In this document: in pieces, positions 1 to 7,536 of the stretch | Layout of the letters: every line of letters starts with the position of its first letter | How positions within the stretch are numbered: the stretch's first letter is position 1 | DNA from: an uncultured Clostridium sp. | Lineage (GTDB): Bacteria > Bacillota > Clostridia > Clostridiales > Clostridiaceae | DNA length: 64,000 nucleotides | Assembly: GCA_903789665.1 (NCBI GenBank) | Contig: CAIFEX010000004.1 | Location: 1-64,000 of the forward strand | Reading direction: 5' to 3' | Made by a program: the position numbers and the translations under genes | Notes under the pieces: generated by a model | Database searches by the model: none | What the model was told of the DNA's origin: nothing | What the model saw: the letters and a program-made list of their open reading frames with translations, nothing else

Positions 1-149
1 TTTTTAGAATTAGCAGGATACTCTAGTTCTAAGGAATAATCTCCATTTAGTTCTTCAGTAATATAACAGCTTATGGCTTCACTTAAGATTCCAAGACCAT
101 TATTGTCAAAGTTTCCTTTAGTAGTTTTTTTATCATAGATGCATATCAT
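1..149 (-). CDS. Tail endopeptidase/tail-associated protein (Tal), N-terminal fragment
   Basis: This is the first 49 codons of a gene that runs off the left edge of the window. The ATG at 149-147 overlaps the TAA stop of the Dit gene by one base (TAATG). The translated start reads MICIYDKKTTKGNFDNNGLG and continues with a segment rich in the 'EELNGDYSLELEYP' pattern typical of phage endopeptidase-tail (Tal, prophage tail lysin) proteins. In siphophages this protein follows Dit at the tail tip and helps penetrate the cell envelope. The order tape measure-Dit-Tal supports the call. The catalytic part is not in view. Confidence 0.75.
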   Translation of the reverse strand, partial: MICIYDKKTTKGNFDNNGLGILSEAISCYITEELNGDYSLELEYPANSK

Positions 150-856
150 TACAACCACCGCCAGTTTGGTAAAAGCTCAACTTTAGTAACATTTCCACTC
201 CATTCTATAATATTTTCACTGGGCTTCATTTTTAAGAATTCACCTGACATATTTCCATTTAAATTATTTCCGGCATCATCATAGCAGTCCTGTATAACTG
301 AATCTACTATGATCTTTTCAGATACACCTTTAAGACTTATCTGCTGTCCATTTATTTTAAATACTATATCACCTGAGCCATAAATACTTATTATAGGCTC
401 ACTTTCAATATTTCCTGGATTAGTTACTTTTGCACCTGAAATATTTATAGTCTCTATATTATTCTCTACTGCATACTTAAATGGTCTGCAGTTAAATATT
501 ATAGGAAACTCGCTAAAATATTTATAAACCTGTTTAAACTCAATAGCATTTACCACTTGGGCAATGTATTTTTTATCCTCTTGAAAACTAAATATCAAAT
601 CACTTTCACCAGCTTCAAAAAGCCAGGCTTTTATATCATCAATTTTATCTACAAGATTTTCTCTATCCTTTATTGAACACTCAACCGTTAGTGTTATATC
701 ATCATAGGTTTTTTCATCAAATCTTAAATTAGAATTTCTTCCGGGAATATTTATCATATTTACTCTGCGTTTAGGGGAAGGGATAACTGGTCTTTGAGAT
801 ATTAAAATGCCATAATCATCATAACTGTTCCTGCCAGCAAAGTTAAAACTAAGCAC
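149..856 (-). CDS. Distal tail protein (Dit family)
   Basis: This 235-residue protein sits between the tape measure gene and the Tal gene, the standard place for Dit, the hub ring at the tail tip to which receptor-binding proteins attach. The N-terminus (MLSFNFAGRNSYDDYGILIS) and the following 'IPGRNSNLRFDEKTYDD' stretch match the phage tail-family/Dit N-domain, whose members begin with a short beta-strand followed by a conserved D/YG. The start codon is GTG, eight bases after an AAGGAGG ribosome-binding site; no in-frame ATG with a better site is near. Its stop overlaps the next start (TAATG), suggesting coupled translation. Specific host-receptor function cannot be read from the sequence. 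Confidence 0.85.
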   Translation of the reverse strand: MLSFNFAGRNSYDDYGILISQRPVIPSPKRRVNMINIPGRNSNLRFDEKTYDDITLTVECSIKDRENLVDKIDDIKAWLFEAGESDLIFSFQEDKKYIAQVVNAIEFKQVYKYFSEFPIIFNCRPFKYAVENNIETINISGAKVTNPGNIESEPIISIYGSGDIVFKINGQQISLKGVSEKIIVDSVIQDCYDDAGNNLNGNMSGEFLKMKPSENIIEWSGNVTKVELLPNWRWL

Positions 857-857
857 A

Positions 858-3302
858 TTAAACTCCTCCTTTTCCCATAGAAATTTTCTGCCTGTAAAAT
901 TCTAATTCATATGCAAGCTGTTCTATATCCTTATCTGTATTATTTATAAAGTTTTCTATATGCAAAGTAAATCCGTTTTTATTACTTATGTTATCATTCT
1001 CTTTTAAGTTATTGTTATAGGGTATTGCCATTTCTGCTATATTAGAGTTCACTTTCATATCTAAGGACAATCCATTCACAGCTTCAGCAACAATGTGTTT
1101 GCTCTTATTTATTCCCTCTGCTAAACCAGCCATAAAATCCGGCATCCATTTTTCATAGTCGGTAAGTGGTCCTTCATCTGGAACTGAAAAGTGAAGGTAA
1201 CTTCTTATTTTAGCAGCTAATGCACTTACTGCATCTTCAACTCTGCCTACAGCAGATCTTATACCATTTACAATTCCATTTACAAAGTCTGCTCCATAGC
1301 TCCAAGCCTTAGATGGTAAACTAGCCAGATAATTTAAAGCACTATTTATACCACTCTCTATAGAACTTCTTACACTTCCTATAGTGCTGTTTACTCCCTC
1401 CTTCATTCTTGTGAACATACTTGATCCATAACTATAAAGCTTGCCCGGAAGTTCTGAAAACCAAGTTAAAATAGAATTCCATATGTTAAGTACTGTTTCT
1501 TTTATGTTATTACAAAGGTTTATTACAGTTTCCTTTAATTTAGTCCAGGCACTTACAGCTGTGTTTTTTATAGTTTCCCATATATTTGTCAGAGCTGTTT
1601 TTATATTATTCCATATATGTTCTATATCTGATTTTAATTTGGTAAAATTCCCCGTAACTACATCAAGAATTATAAGTACAGCACCTAAAACAATATCTTT
1701 TATAATATCCCAGGTATTCTGAAATATTGTCCTGTAAAAATTTAAGGCGGGTTCTAAAAAGCTTTTTATACTGTTAAGGCCGCTGCTTACTGTACTTTTT
1801 AAAGTTTCCCAGGCAGTAAATGTAGCAGTTTTTACATTTTCCCAAGCATTAGTAATAGATGTTTTGATTCCTTGAAAAACAGTTGTAAGTTTAATCCATA
1901 AGTCATTCGCCCCCTGTTTAATAGTGTCCCAGTGCTTATAAATTTCATATCCGGCAAGTACAGCTATTCCTATACCAATTACCCATGGATTAAACACCAT
2001 TCCTAAGATCTTAGACATACCACCTAATTTTCCTGCTGCAGTTGAAACCTTTCCTATTGCTGTGGATATATCTCCCACAGCTCTTACCACACTTCCAACT
2101 GCAACAAGAATCGGACCAGATGCAGCAATTAATGCCCCTGTGATTATTATTATTCTCTGAGAACCCTGATCCAGTTTTCCAAATGCCTGTATCCATTCAT
2201 TTAACCTGGCAATTATAGGAGTTATTATAGGGAGTATATTCTGTCCCATTGCAGCACCCAGTTCTTTTAAACTCTCCTGAAATACTCTCATCTGGTTGGC
2301 AGTGCCTGCACCTGTGCGTTCAAAATCGCCGTGAGCGTTTTTTGTTTTGTCCAAGACATAGTTATACCTGAGCTGTACCTTTTCCGCTTCGGTCATATCC
2401 TGGGTTCTCTTCTGTATTCCCTTAGAATAGGCATACTGCTGGAGATTCGTGTCTGTCATAACTACCCCGAGCATTTTCAGACTCTCAGTCTCTCCTGTGA
2501 ATATGCCGTTTAAAGCTTCCTCCGCCTGCTTTATATCTATGTTTTTAAAACTTGAGAGATCTCCGGCAAGTCCTACAAGGGACATAGACATCTTTGCAGC
2601 TTCTTGCTGACTTAATCCCATACTTGTTGCCATATCTCCGTAGAGAGCTGACATATCAAGTGCTGTCCCCTTTGCTATGCCGTAGCCTTTTAAAGTAGTA
2701 TCTGACCAATTTTTTACACTTTGACTGGTGCTTCCAAATGCAACTTCAACTTTATTCATACTTTCACTTGTATCTGAAGCAAGCCTTATACTTGCGGCTC
2801 CTGCTGCAACAAGCGGCGTAGTTACTGCAAGGGAAAGTTTAGATCCTGCACCTGCCAGTCCGTCACCTATGGATTTCATTTTACTCCCTATATTTTCAAA
2901 ACTTTTACTTAAAGAAGTCCACCTGCTGCTCTGGGTCTCTATTTGTTTATTGGTCTTTGAAAGTTCATTTTCCATCTGTGACAGGGTTTGTCTTGCCTTA
3001 TTTAATTTTATCTCAAGGTCTTGGGTGGCTTTGCTGTCTTTACCTTTAGTTTCAGCACTTTTGGTATAGACATTTTCAAGAGTGCTTACTTTTTGCTTTT
3101 GAAGCTCCAATTGCTTGGATAGATTTTCTGATTTCAGCTTAAGTCCCTCAAGACCTTTTCCATTTTCTCCAAGTGCCGCAGTGTTTGCCTTAAATTCACT
3201 GTCAAGCACTCTTAGATTTCTGTTTATACTGCTTATGCCATTTTGAAACCCGCTTGAATCCAGTCCTATCTTCACAGCCAGACTTCCCAGTTCTTCAGCC
3301 AC
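858..3302 (-). CDS. Phage tail tape measure protein
   Basis: This 814-residue protein sets tail length and is ejected with the DNA. The N-terminal 150 residues are a predicted coiled coil (many K/E/Q heptads, 'LELQKQKVSTLENVYTK'). A conserved tape-measure block follows (about residues 160-380; 'QQEAAKMSMSLVGLAGDLSS', 'GDFERTGAGTANQMRVFQES'), then hydrophobic segments near 385-460 and a run of W-containing repeats (WENVKTA, WETLKST, WNNIKTAL, WETIKNTA, WTKLKETV, WNSILTW) about every 30-40 residues. The C-terminal part has glycine-rich 'FVNGIVNGI' and 'HFSVPDEGPLTDYEKWMPDF' signatures of TP901-type tape measures. The start is GTG after AAGGTGAG. The length suggests a fairly short siphophage tail. 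It directly follows the frameshifted tail chaperone, as expected. Confidence 0.95.
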   Translation of the reverse strand: MAEELGSLAVKIGLDSSGFQNGISSINRNLRVLDSEFKANTAALGENGKGLEGLKLKSENLSKQLELQKQKVSTLENVYTKSAETKGKDSKATQDLEIKLNKARQTLSQMENELSKTNKQIETQSSRWTSLSKSFENIGSKMKSIGDGLAGAGSKLSLAVTTPLVAAGAASIRLASDTSESMNKVEVAFGSTSQSVKNWSDTTLKGYGIAKGTALDMSALYGDMATSMGLSQQEAAKMSMSLVGLAGDLSSFKNIDIKQAEEALNGIFTGETESLKMLGVVMTDTNLQQYAYSKGIQKRTQDMTEAEKVQLRYNYVLDKTKNAHGDFERTGAGTANQMRVFQESLKELGAAMGQNILPIITPIIARLNEWIQAFGKLDQGSQRIIIITGALIAASGPILVAVGSVVRAVGDISTAIGKVSTAAGKLGGMSKILGMVFNPWVIGIGIAVLAGYEIYKHWDTIKQGANDLWIKLTTVFQGIKTSITNAWENVKTATFTAWETLKSTVSSGLNSIKSFLEPALNFYRTIFQNTWDIIKDIVLGAVLIILDVVTGNFTKLKSDIEHIWNNIKTALTNIWETIKNTAVSAWTKLKETVINLCNNIKETVLNIWNSILTWFSELPGKLYSYGSSMFTRMKEGVNSTIGSVRSSIESGINSALNYLASLPSKAWSYGADFVNGIVNGIRSAVGRVEDAVSALAAKIRSYLHFSVPDEGPLTDYEKWMPDFMAGLAEGINKSKHIVAEAVNGLSLDMKVNSNIAEMAIPYNNNLKENDNISNKNGFTLHIENFINNTDKDIEQLAYELEFYRQKISMGKGGV

Positions 3303-3315
3303 GCTCTCACCTTCT

Positions 3316-3788
3316 TTACAATATATTTAAAACTGCATCTAAGTTCTGCTTATATTTCTTATTTGCCCTGTAAATTAAGATATCAAAGTAAAAAAATATA
3401 TCCATTTCATCAACATCATTTAGTGTCCATCCTTGCTCTAAAAGCTTAGAATAGATCTCCTTTATAAAATCAAGCGGAGAAAGCTTTTCATCTGCTTCTC
3501 CGCCTACTTGTTTGGGAATTCATTCAATTTATTTCCCAGGTTTCCCACTATTCCGTTTATGCTGCTGTTAAGAGTTTCTATCAGTTTATCTGCATCCAGT
3601 CCGTCATAAAAATCATCTCTGGTAAATTTATTACCATATAGCTCCACTATAAAATCCACAAGTCCATCTAAATCTTTTGTCTTCATATTGCTAAAATCTA
3701 TATTTTCGTTAATTTCAATAGCCTTTCTAAGCATTCTTGTTTTAACTTTAGGCATTACATAAGTTTTATTGTTCAATGCTATCTCCAT
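3316..3788 (-). CDS. Tail assembly chaperone gpG-gpT fusion made by -1 frameshift
   Basis: The upstream frame (3504-3788, 94 residues, MEIALNNKTYVMPKVKTRML) is the gpG-like chaperone and ends with LNEFPNK then TAG. Just before that stop is the heptamer C CCA AAC (minus strand, 3516-3510), a canonical X XXY YYZ slippery site read TTC CCA AAC AAG in the zero frame. A -1 slip continues in a frame open to a TAA at 3316-3318. It adds about 64 residues (PKQVGGEADEKLSPLDF..., ...GWTLNDVDEMDIFFYFD...), a sequence typical of the T domain of tail chaperones. The tape measure gene starts 14 bases further on. Both products, G and GT, are normally required for tail assembly around the tape measure protein. 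Frameshifting is inferred from sequence and position. Confidence 0.88.
3504..3788 (-). CDS. Tail assembly chaperone gpG-like (zero-frame product)
   Basis: The 94-residue unshifted product of the tail chaperone locus. It starts at an ATG preceded by AGGGGG. It lies between the major tail protein and the tape measure gene, the invariable position of this chaperone in siphophages. The protein has no catalytic motif and is acidic in its C-terminal half (FTRDDFYDGLDADKLIETL). It ends seven codons after the internal 'NGIVGNLG' stretch. The in-frame stop at 3504-3506 lies immediately 3' of a -1 slippery heptamer, so most ribosomes would make this form and a minority the longer fusion. Confidence 0.85.
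   Translation of the reverse strand: MEIALNNKTYVMPKVKTRMLRKAIEINENIDFSNMKTKDLDGLVDFIVELYGNKFTRDDFYDGLDADKLIETLNSSINGIVGNLGNKLNEFPNK
3510..3516 (-). promoter_or_regulatory. Programmed -1 ribosomal frameshift heptamer CCCAAAC
   Basis: On the minus strand the seven bases CCCAAAC are phased as C CCA AAC in the gpG frame, so that P-site CCA can re-pair as CCC and A-site AAC as AAA. The zero-frame TAG follows four bases later and the -1 frame stays open for about 64 codons. I did not find a strong downstream stem-loop; short GC-bearing segments (GGCGGAG...CTCCGC, 21-base loop) about 8 nt downstream could form a 6-7 bp stem and act as stimulator. Confidence 0.85.
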
Positions 3789-3829
3789 AGACTTTACCCC
3801 CTATCAATGAATCTTACTTATCAGATAAA

Positions 3830-4660
3830 TTAACCTGCAGTATATGCTGAAGTTGAACTTAATACTAATCCCGCTGATCTGCCAGCTTCCGCATCTGCCT
3901 TTATCCTTACCTGTATTTTTCCTAAATCATAAGCACTATTTCCAACATTTTGTGGATTTTCTGTCACTGCTGACCATGTTGCTCCTCCATCTGTACTGTA
4001 CTCATAATCTGATGCATTATCATATCCGCTAACATTAGTCCATCCAAAAGTATTAGCTGTATCATCCTGTACTGGGTTAGTTGGTGCTGCTGGTATAATC
4101 ATTGATTTATACACACTAGCAAACCATGCAGCCCCACCTGTAAATCCACTATCTTCGTCAGCTGTATATTTCCACTTACCATCTGTTCTTGTAACAAATG
4201 TACCTTTAATTTTAGGTGTCTGAAATTTTGTTTTGTCTTCCTGTGATGAATGTTCTTCTTCCGGTTCACTAAATTTGCCTTTAAGAAGCCATACATATCT
4301 ATACTTGGCATTAGCTTTTTTAATTTTAAAGCCTACAGCAACATATGGTGCTGAATCCTGAACATCAGAACACATAACTTTAGTTGTTGAATCAATCGTA
4401 TGTCCAAGAAGTGCCGCCTGTACTTCAAGTGGTAAATCCTGTGTTTCAATTTCAACATCTATTTCACCTAATGATGTAGCTGTTTCTACAGCTTTATTAT
4501 CAGCATACAGCGTATCCGAATTGCTCTTTGGACTTATTTTTACATTTATTGCTGGTGAAATTAAAGCCGGTGTACCATAAATTGAAGCAATTTCATCTGT
4601 TAAAACTGCATAGACTAAATTTTCTACTCCTATAGGAGCACTGTTTACTATTTCTGACAT
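3830..4660 (-). CDS. Major tail (tube) protein with C-terminal Ig-like domain
   Basis: The first 190 residues resemble the phi13-family major tail protein that polymerises into the siphophage tail tube: 'IGVENLVYAVLTDE', 'GEIDVEIETQDLPLEVQA', 'FVTRTDGKWKYTADEDSGF'. A proline-rich hinge (IIPAAPTNPVQDD) then leads to an 80-residue C-terminal domain with alternating beta-strand pattern (ASDYEYSTDGGATWSAV, 'GKIQVRIKADAEAGRSAG'), typical of Ig/FN3-like surface domains on tail tubes that are thought to bind cell-surface sugars. It starts at ATG after GGAGGACAATAATTT. It lies between the tail terminator and chaperone genes, as expected. Ig assignment is by pattern only. Confidence 0.9.
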   Translation of the reverse strand: MSEIVNSAPIGVENLVYAVLTDEIASIYGTPALISPAINVKISPKSNSDTLYADNKAVETATSLGEIDVEIETQDLPLEVQAALLGHTIDSTTKVMCSDVQDSAPYVAVGFKIKKANAKYRYVWLLKGKFSEPEEEHSSQEDKTKFQTPKIKGTFVTRTDGKWKYTADEDSGFTGGAAWFASVYKSMIIPAAPTNPVQDDTANTFGWTNVSGYDNASDYEYSTDGGATWSAVTENPQNVGNSAYDLGKIQVRIKADAEAGRSAGLVLSSTSAYTAG

Positions 4661-4663
4661 AAA

Positions 4664-4996
4664 TTATTGTCCTCCTTCCATCTGAATAAAGAACCTTATT
4701 ATCTTGTGATATATTTTAGTATCATCCTCAAATAAATCAGCCGCGGAAGTTCTCATAAACCCTGCGGCTTTCATAGCATTTTTTACTTTTTCTACAAGCT
4801 CTGTATAATCATTTTTACTCCATACATCTATCTGAATATAATATCCTATAGCTTTTTCTTCATTATCAGCATACTGCTCACCCTGTTCTAGATAATTAAA
4901 AAAAGTTATATAGGTATTTTCTTTCCCTTTATATTTTTGAAATGAAACAGGTACATTGAGTGGTTTTAAAGCTTCTACTACTAATTTATTTATCAC
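4664..4996 (-). CDS. Tail completion/terminator protein (gp17-like)
   Basis: This 110-residue protein (MINKLVVEALKPLNVPVSFQ) lies directly upstream of the major tail protein and overlaps the HK97 gp10-like gene by four bases (ATGA). The pattern 'YITFFNYLEQGEQYADNE' then 'IQIDVWSKNDYTELVEKVK' is that of the minor tail/terminator family that caps the tail tube and joins it to the head (lambda U-like, DUF3168-like fold). Position and size agree. The exact family name is my inference. Confidence 0.72.
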   Translation of the reverse strand: MINKLVVEALKPLNVPVSFQKYKGKENTYITFFNYLEQGEQYADNEEKAIGYYIQIDVWSKNDYTELVEKVKNAMKAAGFMRTSAADLFEDDTKIYHKIIRFFIQMEGGQ

Positions 4997-5382
4997 TTTA
5001 ATCCTTCCTTTAGAGTTTCAGCTATAATTCTTTTTATATCATCTTTATTTTTTTCATAAGCAGGCTGGAGGAAAGGATGTGCAGCTCTTTTACCGGTTCC
5101 AAACTCAATAAATTTCCCATAAAATATTTCTGAATTGTCTCCCTTATCTACACCTACAAGAATGTATTTTATTCCCTCTTTCTTTTTTACATTGGTTATC
5201 TTAAGACCTTTTTTAAGTTTTCCAGTCCTCACAGGAACATTTGTCTTTGCATCTTCAAGTACAGGTTCTGCCGCATTTTTTAATGCTTTATTTTCAAGCC
5301 TTCCTACATTTGAACCTATCTTCTGAAGTTTGTTTAATATTTCATCAACACCCATAAGTTCTATATTACCCACTATTCTCAA
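4993..5382 (-). CDS. HK97 gp10-like head-tail joining protein
   Basis: This 129-residue protein matches the HK97-gp10 putative morphogenesis family: an N-terminal 'MGVDEILNKLQKIGSNV' helix, a central 'VPVRTGKLKKGLKI' motif that is the family hallmark, and a C-terminal 'FIEFGTGKRAAHPFLQPAYE' motif. In HK97-like phages the gene sits between head closure and tail terminator genes, as here. It overlaps its upstream neighbour by 17 bases and its downstream neighbour by four, so the connector genes are translationally coupled. Confidence 0.92.
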   Translation of the reverse strand: MRIVGNIELMGVDEILNKLQKIGSNVGRLENKALKNAAEPVLEDAKTNVPVRTGKLKKGLKITNVKKKEGIKYILVGVDKGDNSEIFYGKFIEFGTGKRAAHPFLQPAYEKNKDDIKRIIAETLKEGLK

Positions 5383-5692
5383 CCTCCAAAGCTTTTATTT
5401 CTATATATTTGTTTTTATATTTAATATTATCTATGAAAGTTATATTGTACTGCTTGTCTTCAAACAGTATTCTCATATCATCTGTTATGCCATGTAAATA
5501 TCTTATAGTGAATTTAACAGTTTTCTCTGCCTGCACAGCCGCAGCTGCAAAATATTCTCTTCCAATCAGATTTGATATTGCTGCCCAAACAGTTGAGTAA
5601 TCCTCCCATATTTCAACTTCAAATCCATTTTCATTTGTAGTTGCTGTAAGTTTTTGAAAGATTATTTTATGTTTCAATTCCTCAGTTCTCAT
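5366..5692 (-). CDS. Phage head closure protein (SPP1 gp16/HK97 gp7-like)
   Basis: A 108-residue head-closure (stopper) protein. The beginning 'MRTEELKHKIIFQKLTATT' and the block 'WEDYSTVWAAISNLIGREYF' followed by 'KFTIRYLHGITDDMRILFED' are the standard signature of this family, which forms the ring below the adaptor that retains packaged DNA. It overlaps the gp6-like adaptor gene by four bases and the gp10-like gene by 17 bases. Complete; nothing unusual seen. Confidence 0.92.
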   Translation of the reverse strand: MRTEELKHKIIFQKLTATTNENGFEVEIWEDYSTVWAAISNLIGREYFAAAAVQAEKTVKFTIRYLHGITDDMRILFEDKQYNITFIDNIKYKNKYIEIKALEVENSG

Positions 5693-6261
5693 ACTGGTAT
5701 CACTCTATTCATACTCAATAATGAGTTTCTTGCTTCTTCAATTTTAGTTCTTTCATCAGGCTTATAATCATCATAGAGAAGCCTCATATGAAGGATCATT
5801 GCCCATTTAACTGTTTCTGGAATATCTGCTCCTTTATCTCCAAAACCAGCTGTAAATATAATTCTTACAGCATTAGCAGTTTGTAATGCTATTGTTGGCC
5901 ATAATTTACAGTATCCAAGTACAATTCTATTAACAAAACTATCTGTATCAACAATATAATTACTTGAATCAAATATATACTCCTGTCCACCTGCATCATA
6001 GTATTTTACACTTTCTACACTTTGAACTGGTGAACAGTTTTTAAATGAAATACAATTATCCTCCGGGAAATAATCCCGCACCATTTCTAAAGTTTGAGTA
6101 ATATACTTTCTATTTTGAAAGTCCTCACAAAATTCTCTAGCCTGCTTGATCATGCTGAGTAAAATAATATCATCATCACTTCCGGTTACTCTTAAATGCT
6201 GTTTTGCTTCCTCCAAAGTTATAGGTTCAGCTGCAGGTGGAGTTATAATTTTTAATGCCAT
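5689..6261 (-). CDS. Head-tail connector (gp6-like adaptor)
   Basis: This 190-residue protein begins MALKIITPPAAEPITLEEAK and continues 'QHLRVTGSDDDIILLSMIKQ' with 'AREFCEDFQNRKYI', the recognised motif of the gp6-like/phiE125 gp8 head-tail connector family. It forms the adaptor ring under the portal. The C-terminal half has the conserved 'KWAMILHMRLLYDDYKPDE' helix. It lies directly 3' of a terminator hairpin that separates it from the decoration-like gene, which suggests expression by read-through or antitermination. Confidence 0.92.
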   Translation of the reverse strand: MALKIITPPAAEPITLEEAKQHLRVTGSDDDIILLSMIKQAREFCEDFQNRKYITQTLEMVRDYFPEDNCISFKNCSPVQSVESVKYYDAGGQEYIFDSSNYIVDTDSFVNRIVLGYCKLWPTIALQTANAVRIIFTAGFGDKGADIPETVKWAMILHMRLLYDDYKPDERTKIEEARNSLLSMNRVIPV

Positions 6262-6271
6262 AAAATCACCC

Positions 6272-6299
6272 CAAAAACAAAAAGAGCCTAAGCAGCTCT
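6272..6299 (-). terminator. Intrinsic terminator between head and connector genes
   Basis: On the minus strand the sequence reads AGAGC-TGCTTAG-GCTCT followed by TTTTTGTTTTT. This is a five-base-pair stem and T-tract. It lies between the decoration-like gene and the gp6-like connector gene and could lower expression of the connector/tail genes relative to capsid genes. Confidence 0.7.
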
Positions 6300-6320
6300 C
6301 AAAATGTACTTAACTAATAT

Positions 6321-6782
6321 CTAATTTTTTTCATCCCCAGCATATTTGTTCTCCAATATAAATTCGCCACTTGCAAAATTTGTAGCCTGTGAACTAGCTC
6401 CAATCCTCACATTTAAACAAGTAAACCCATTATTTATATCAAGTTTAGCTGGATCAACATGAAATATAACCTGCTTATTTTTTGCAGTATTTGCTACAGT
6501 ATAGCTTACTCCATCTGCTTGCCTTACAAGTGTATCACTTGCTGAAACATCTTCATTTGCAAGTACTGGAACATTATTTTCTAAAGGTTTTGCGCCAGTT
6601 CCTCCTACATCCTGTGCCTGGTACAAAGATATTTGTGTTTCATGCCCTGCTGTCTGGGCTAAATTTACAACAACTGTTGCTGTAATAGAATTCTTTAAAG
6701 TTATATAATTACTTGTTATTGCAGCATTTGTTGTTTTAGGTTCAAATGCTTGTATTAATTTATATTTTTCAATTAATGCCAT
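6321..6782 (-). CDS. Putative capsid decoration/head structural protein
   Basis: I do not recognise a named family with certainty. The protein is 153 residues, beta-rich and threonine/alanine/asparagine-rich (AAITSNYITLKNSITATVVV; 'TLVRQADGVSYTVANTAK'; 'RIGASSQATNFASGEFILEN'), with no cysteine-metal or catalytic motif apart from one Cys. It lies downstream of the major capsid protein and directly before the head-tail connector. Proteins of this size and composition there are usually head decoration or fibre-like proteins. ATG preceded by TAAGGAGGAAATTTATC, a strong site expected for an abundant structural protein. A bidirectional hairpin lies just upstream. Confidence 0.5.
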   Translation of the reverse strand: MALIEKYKLIQAFEPKTTNAAITSNYITLKNSITATVVVNLAQTAGHETQISLYQAQDVGGTGAKPLENNVPVLANEDVSASDTLVRQADGVSYTVANTAKNKQVIFHVDPAKLDINNGFTCLNVRIGASSQATNFASGEFILENKYAGDEKN

Positions 6783-6808
6783 GATAAATTTCCTCCTTAA
6801 ATAGTAAA

Positions 6809-6831
6809 GACAGCACTAAGGCTGCCTTTTT
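6809..6831. terminator. Small bidirectional hairpin
   Basis: GACAGC-ACTAAG-GCTGCC followed on the plus strand by TTTTTG; on the minus strand the stem GGCAGC/GCTGTC is followed by TTTACT. It lies between the PD-(D/E)XK-like gene and the decoration-like gene and may separate their transcripts. Confidence 0.45.
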
Positions 6832-6889
6832 GAAATTTATGGATATAAATAGAATAACATTGGCTATTAAAGCATTTACTATTATTTTG

Positions 6890-7372
6890 TTAGAATCTAT
6901 TTCCAATTACCTCATCCTTCCAACACGAATAGTCTACATACTGACTATTTATTAAATCTAGCTTATTTTTACTACTAAAGCGAATGCTATACCCATCTTT
7001 TATTTTATTTAATACCCTGCCTTCTAAAATATCTTTAACCTTAATAATAAATACTTCTAATGTCTTATCATCTTCTGTAATTAAAACAAAAGCTATTACC
7101 GGTTCTAAATTAAACTGATTTGAGAAAAACTCAATTTTTTTAATATGGTCATCACTAAATGAATACATTCTGCTTTCATTAGAACCTTTTTTAAAATTAC
7201 GAGTTTTTACTGAAATTGCATACCTATTTCCATCTTTCTCTGATATTAAATCTGCTCCAACATGGTCTACATAAGCAACTTCATAACCCTTCTTAATTAG
7301 CACATAATTTACTAACCCTTCTCCAAAATCCCCCATTTGTTTTGGTGCTCTTGAATTTTGTGTTAATGGCAT
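6890..7372 (-). CDS. Putative PD-(D/E)XK nuclease inserted in the head gene cluster
   Basis: The protein (160 residues from the preferred ATG at 7372; an upstream in-frame start would add seven) does not belong to the morphogenesis set. It reads QMGDFGEGLVNYVLIKKGYE, then VAYVDHVGADLISEKDGNRY, then AISVKTRN. This is the core of PD-(D/E)XK nucleases such as Hjc resolvases and VRR-like restriction folds: E in the first helix, D in 'GADL', and xVKT in place of (E/Q)xK. The glutamate of ExK is here S, with V-K-T following, so activity is uncertain. It is flanked by 143 nt upstream with a 20-bp AT palindrome and by a hairpin downstream, as expected of an independently acquired gene (moron). Function unknown; DNA cleavage or host/superinfection defence is inference. 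Confidence 0.6.
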   Translation of the reverse strand: MPLTQNSRAPKQMGDFGEGLVNYVLIKKGYEVAYVDHVGADLISEKDGNRYAISVKTRNFKKGSNESRMYSFSDDHIKKIEFFSNQFNLEPVIAFVLITEDDKTLEVFIIKVKDILEGRVLNKIKDGYSIRFSSKNKLDLINSQYVDYSCWKDEVIGNRF

Positions 7373-7456
7373 TTTAATTTCCCCCACTTCCATTATTTAA
7401 AAGCTTCATTTTGTATAACTTATATGTGTTCTAACGTCCTTTTATATGAAGCCATA

Positions 7457-7476
7457 ATAATATTTATAAATATTAT
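7457..7476. repeat. 20-bp perfect AT palindrome
   Basis: ATAATATTTATAAATATTAT is its own reverse complement. It lies in the 143-nt gap between the capsid gene stop and the nuclease-like gene start. It could be an operator for the nuclease-like gene or a simple AT hairpin. No better explanation is seen. Confidence 0.6.
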
Positions 7477-7536
7477 ACCAGAAACTACTATTAGTTTGGG
7501 CTTTCAAGTTATTTGTAACATAATAAGCCTGAATTC

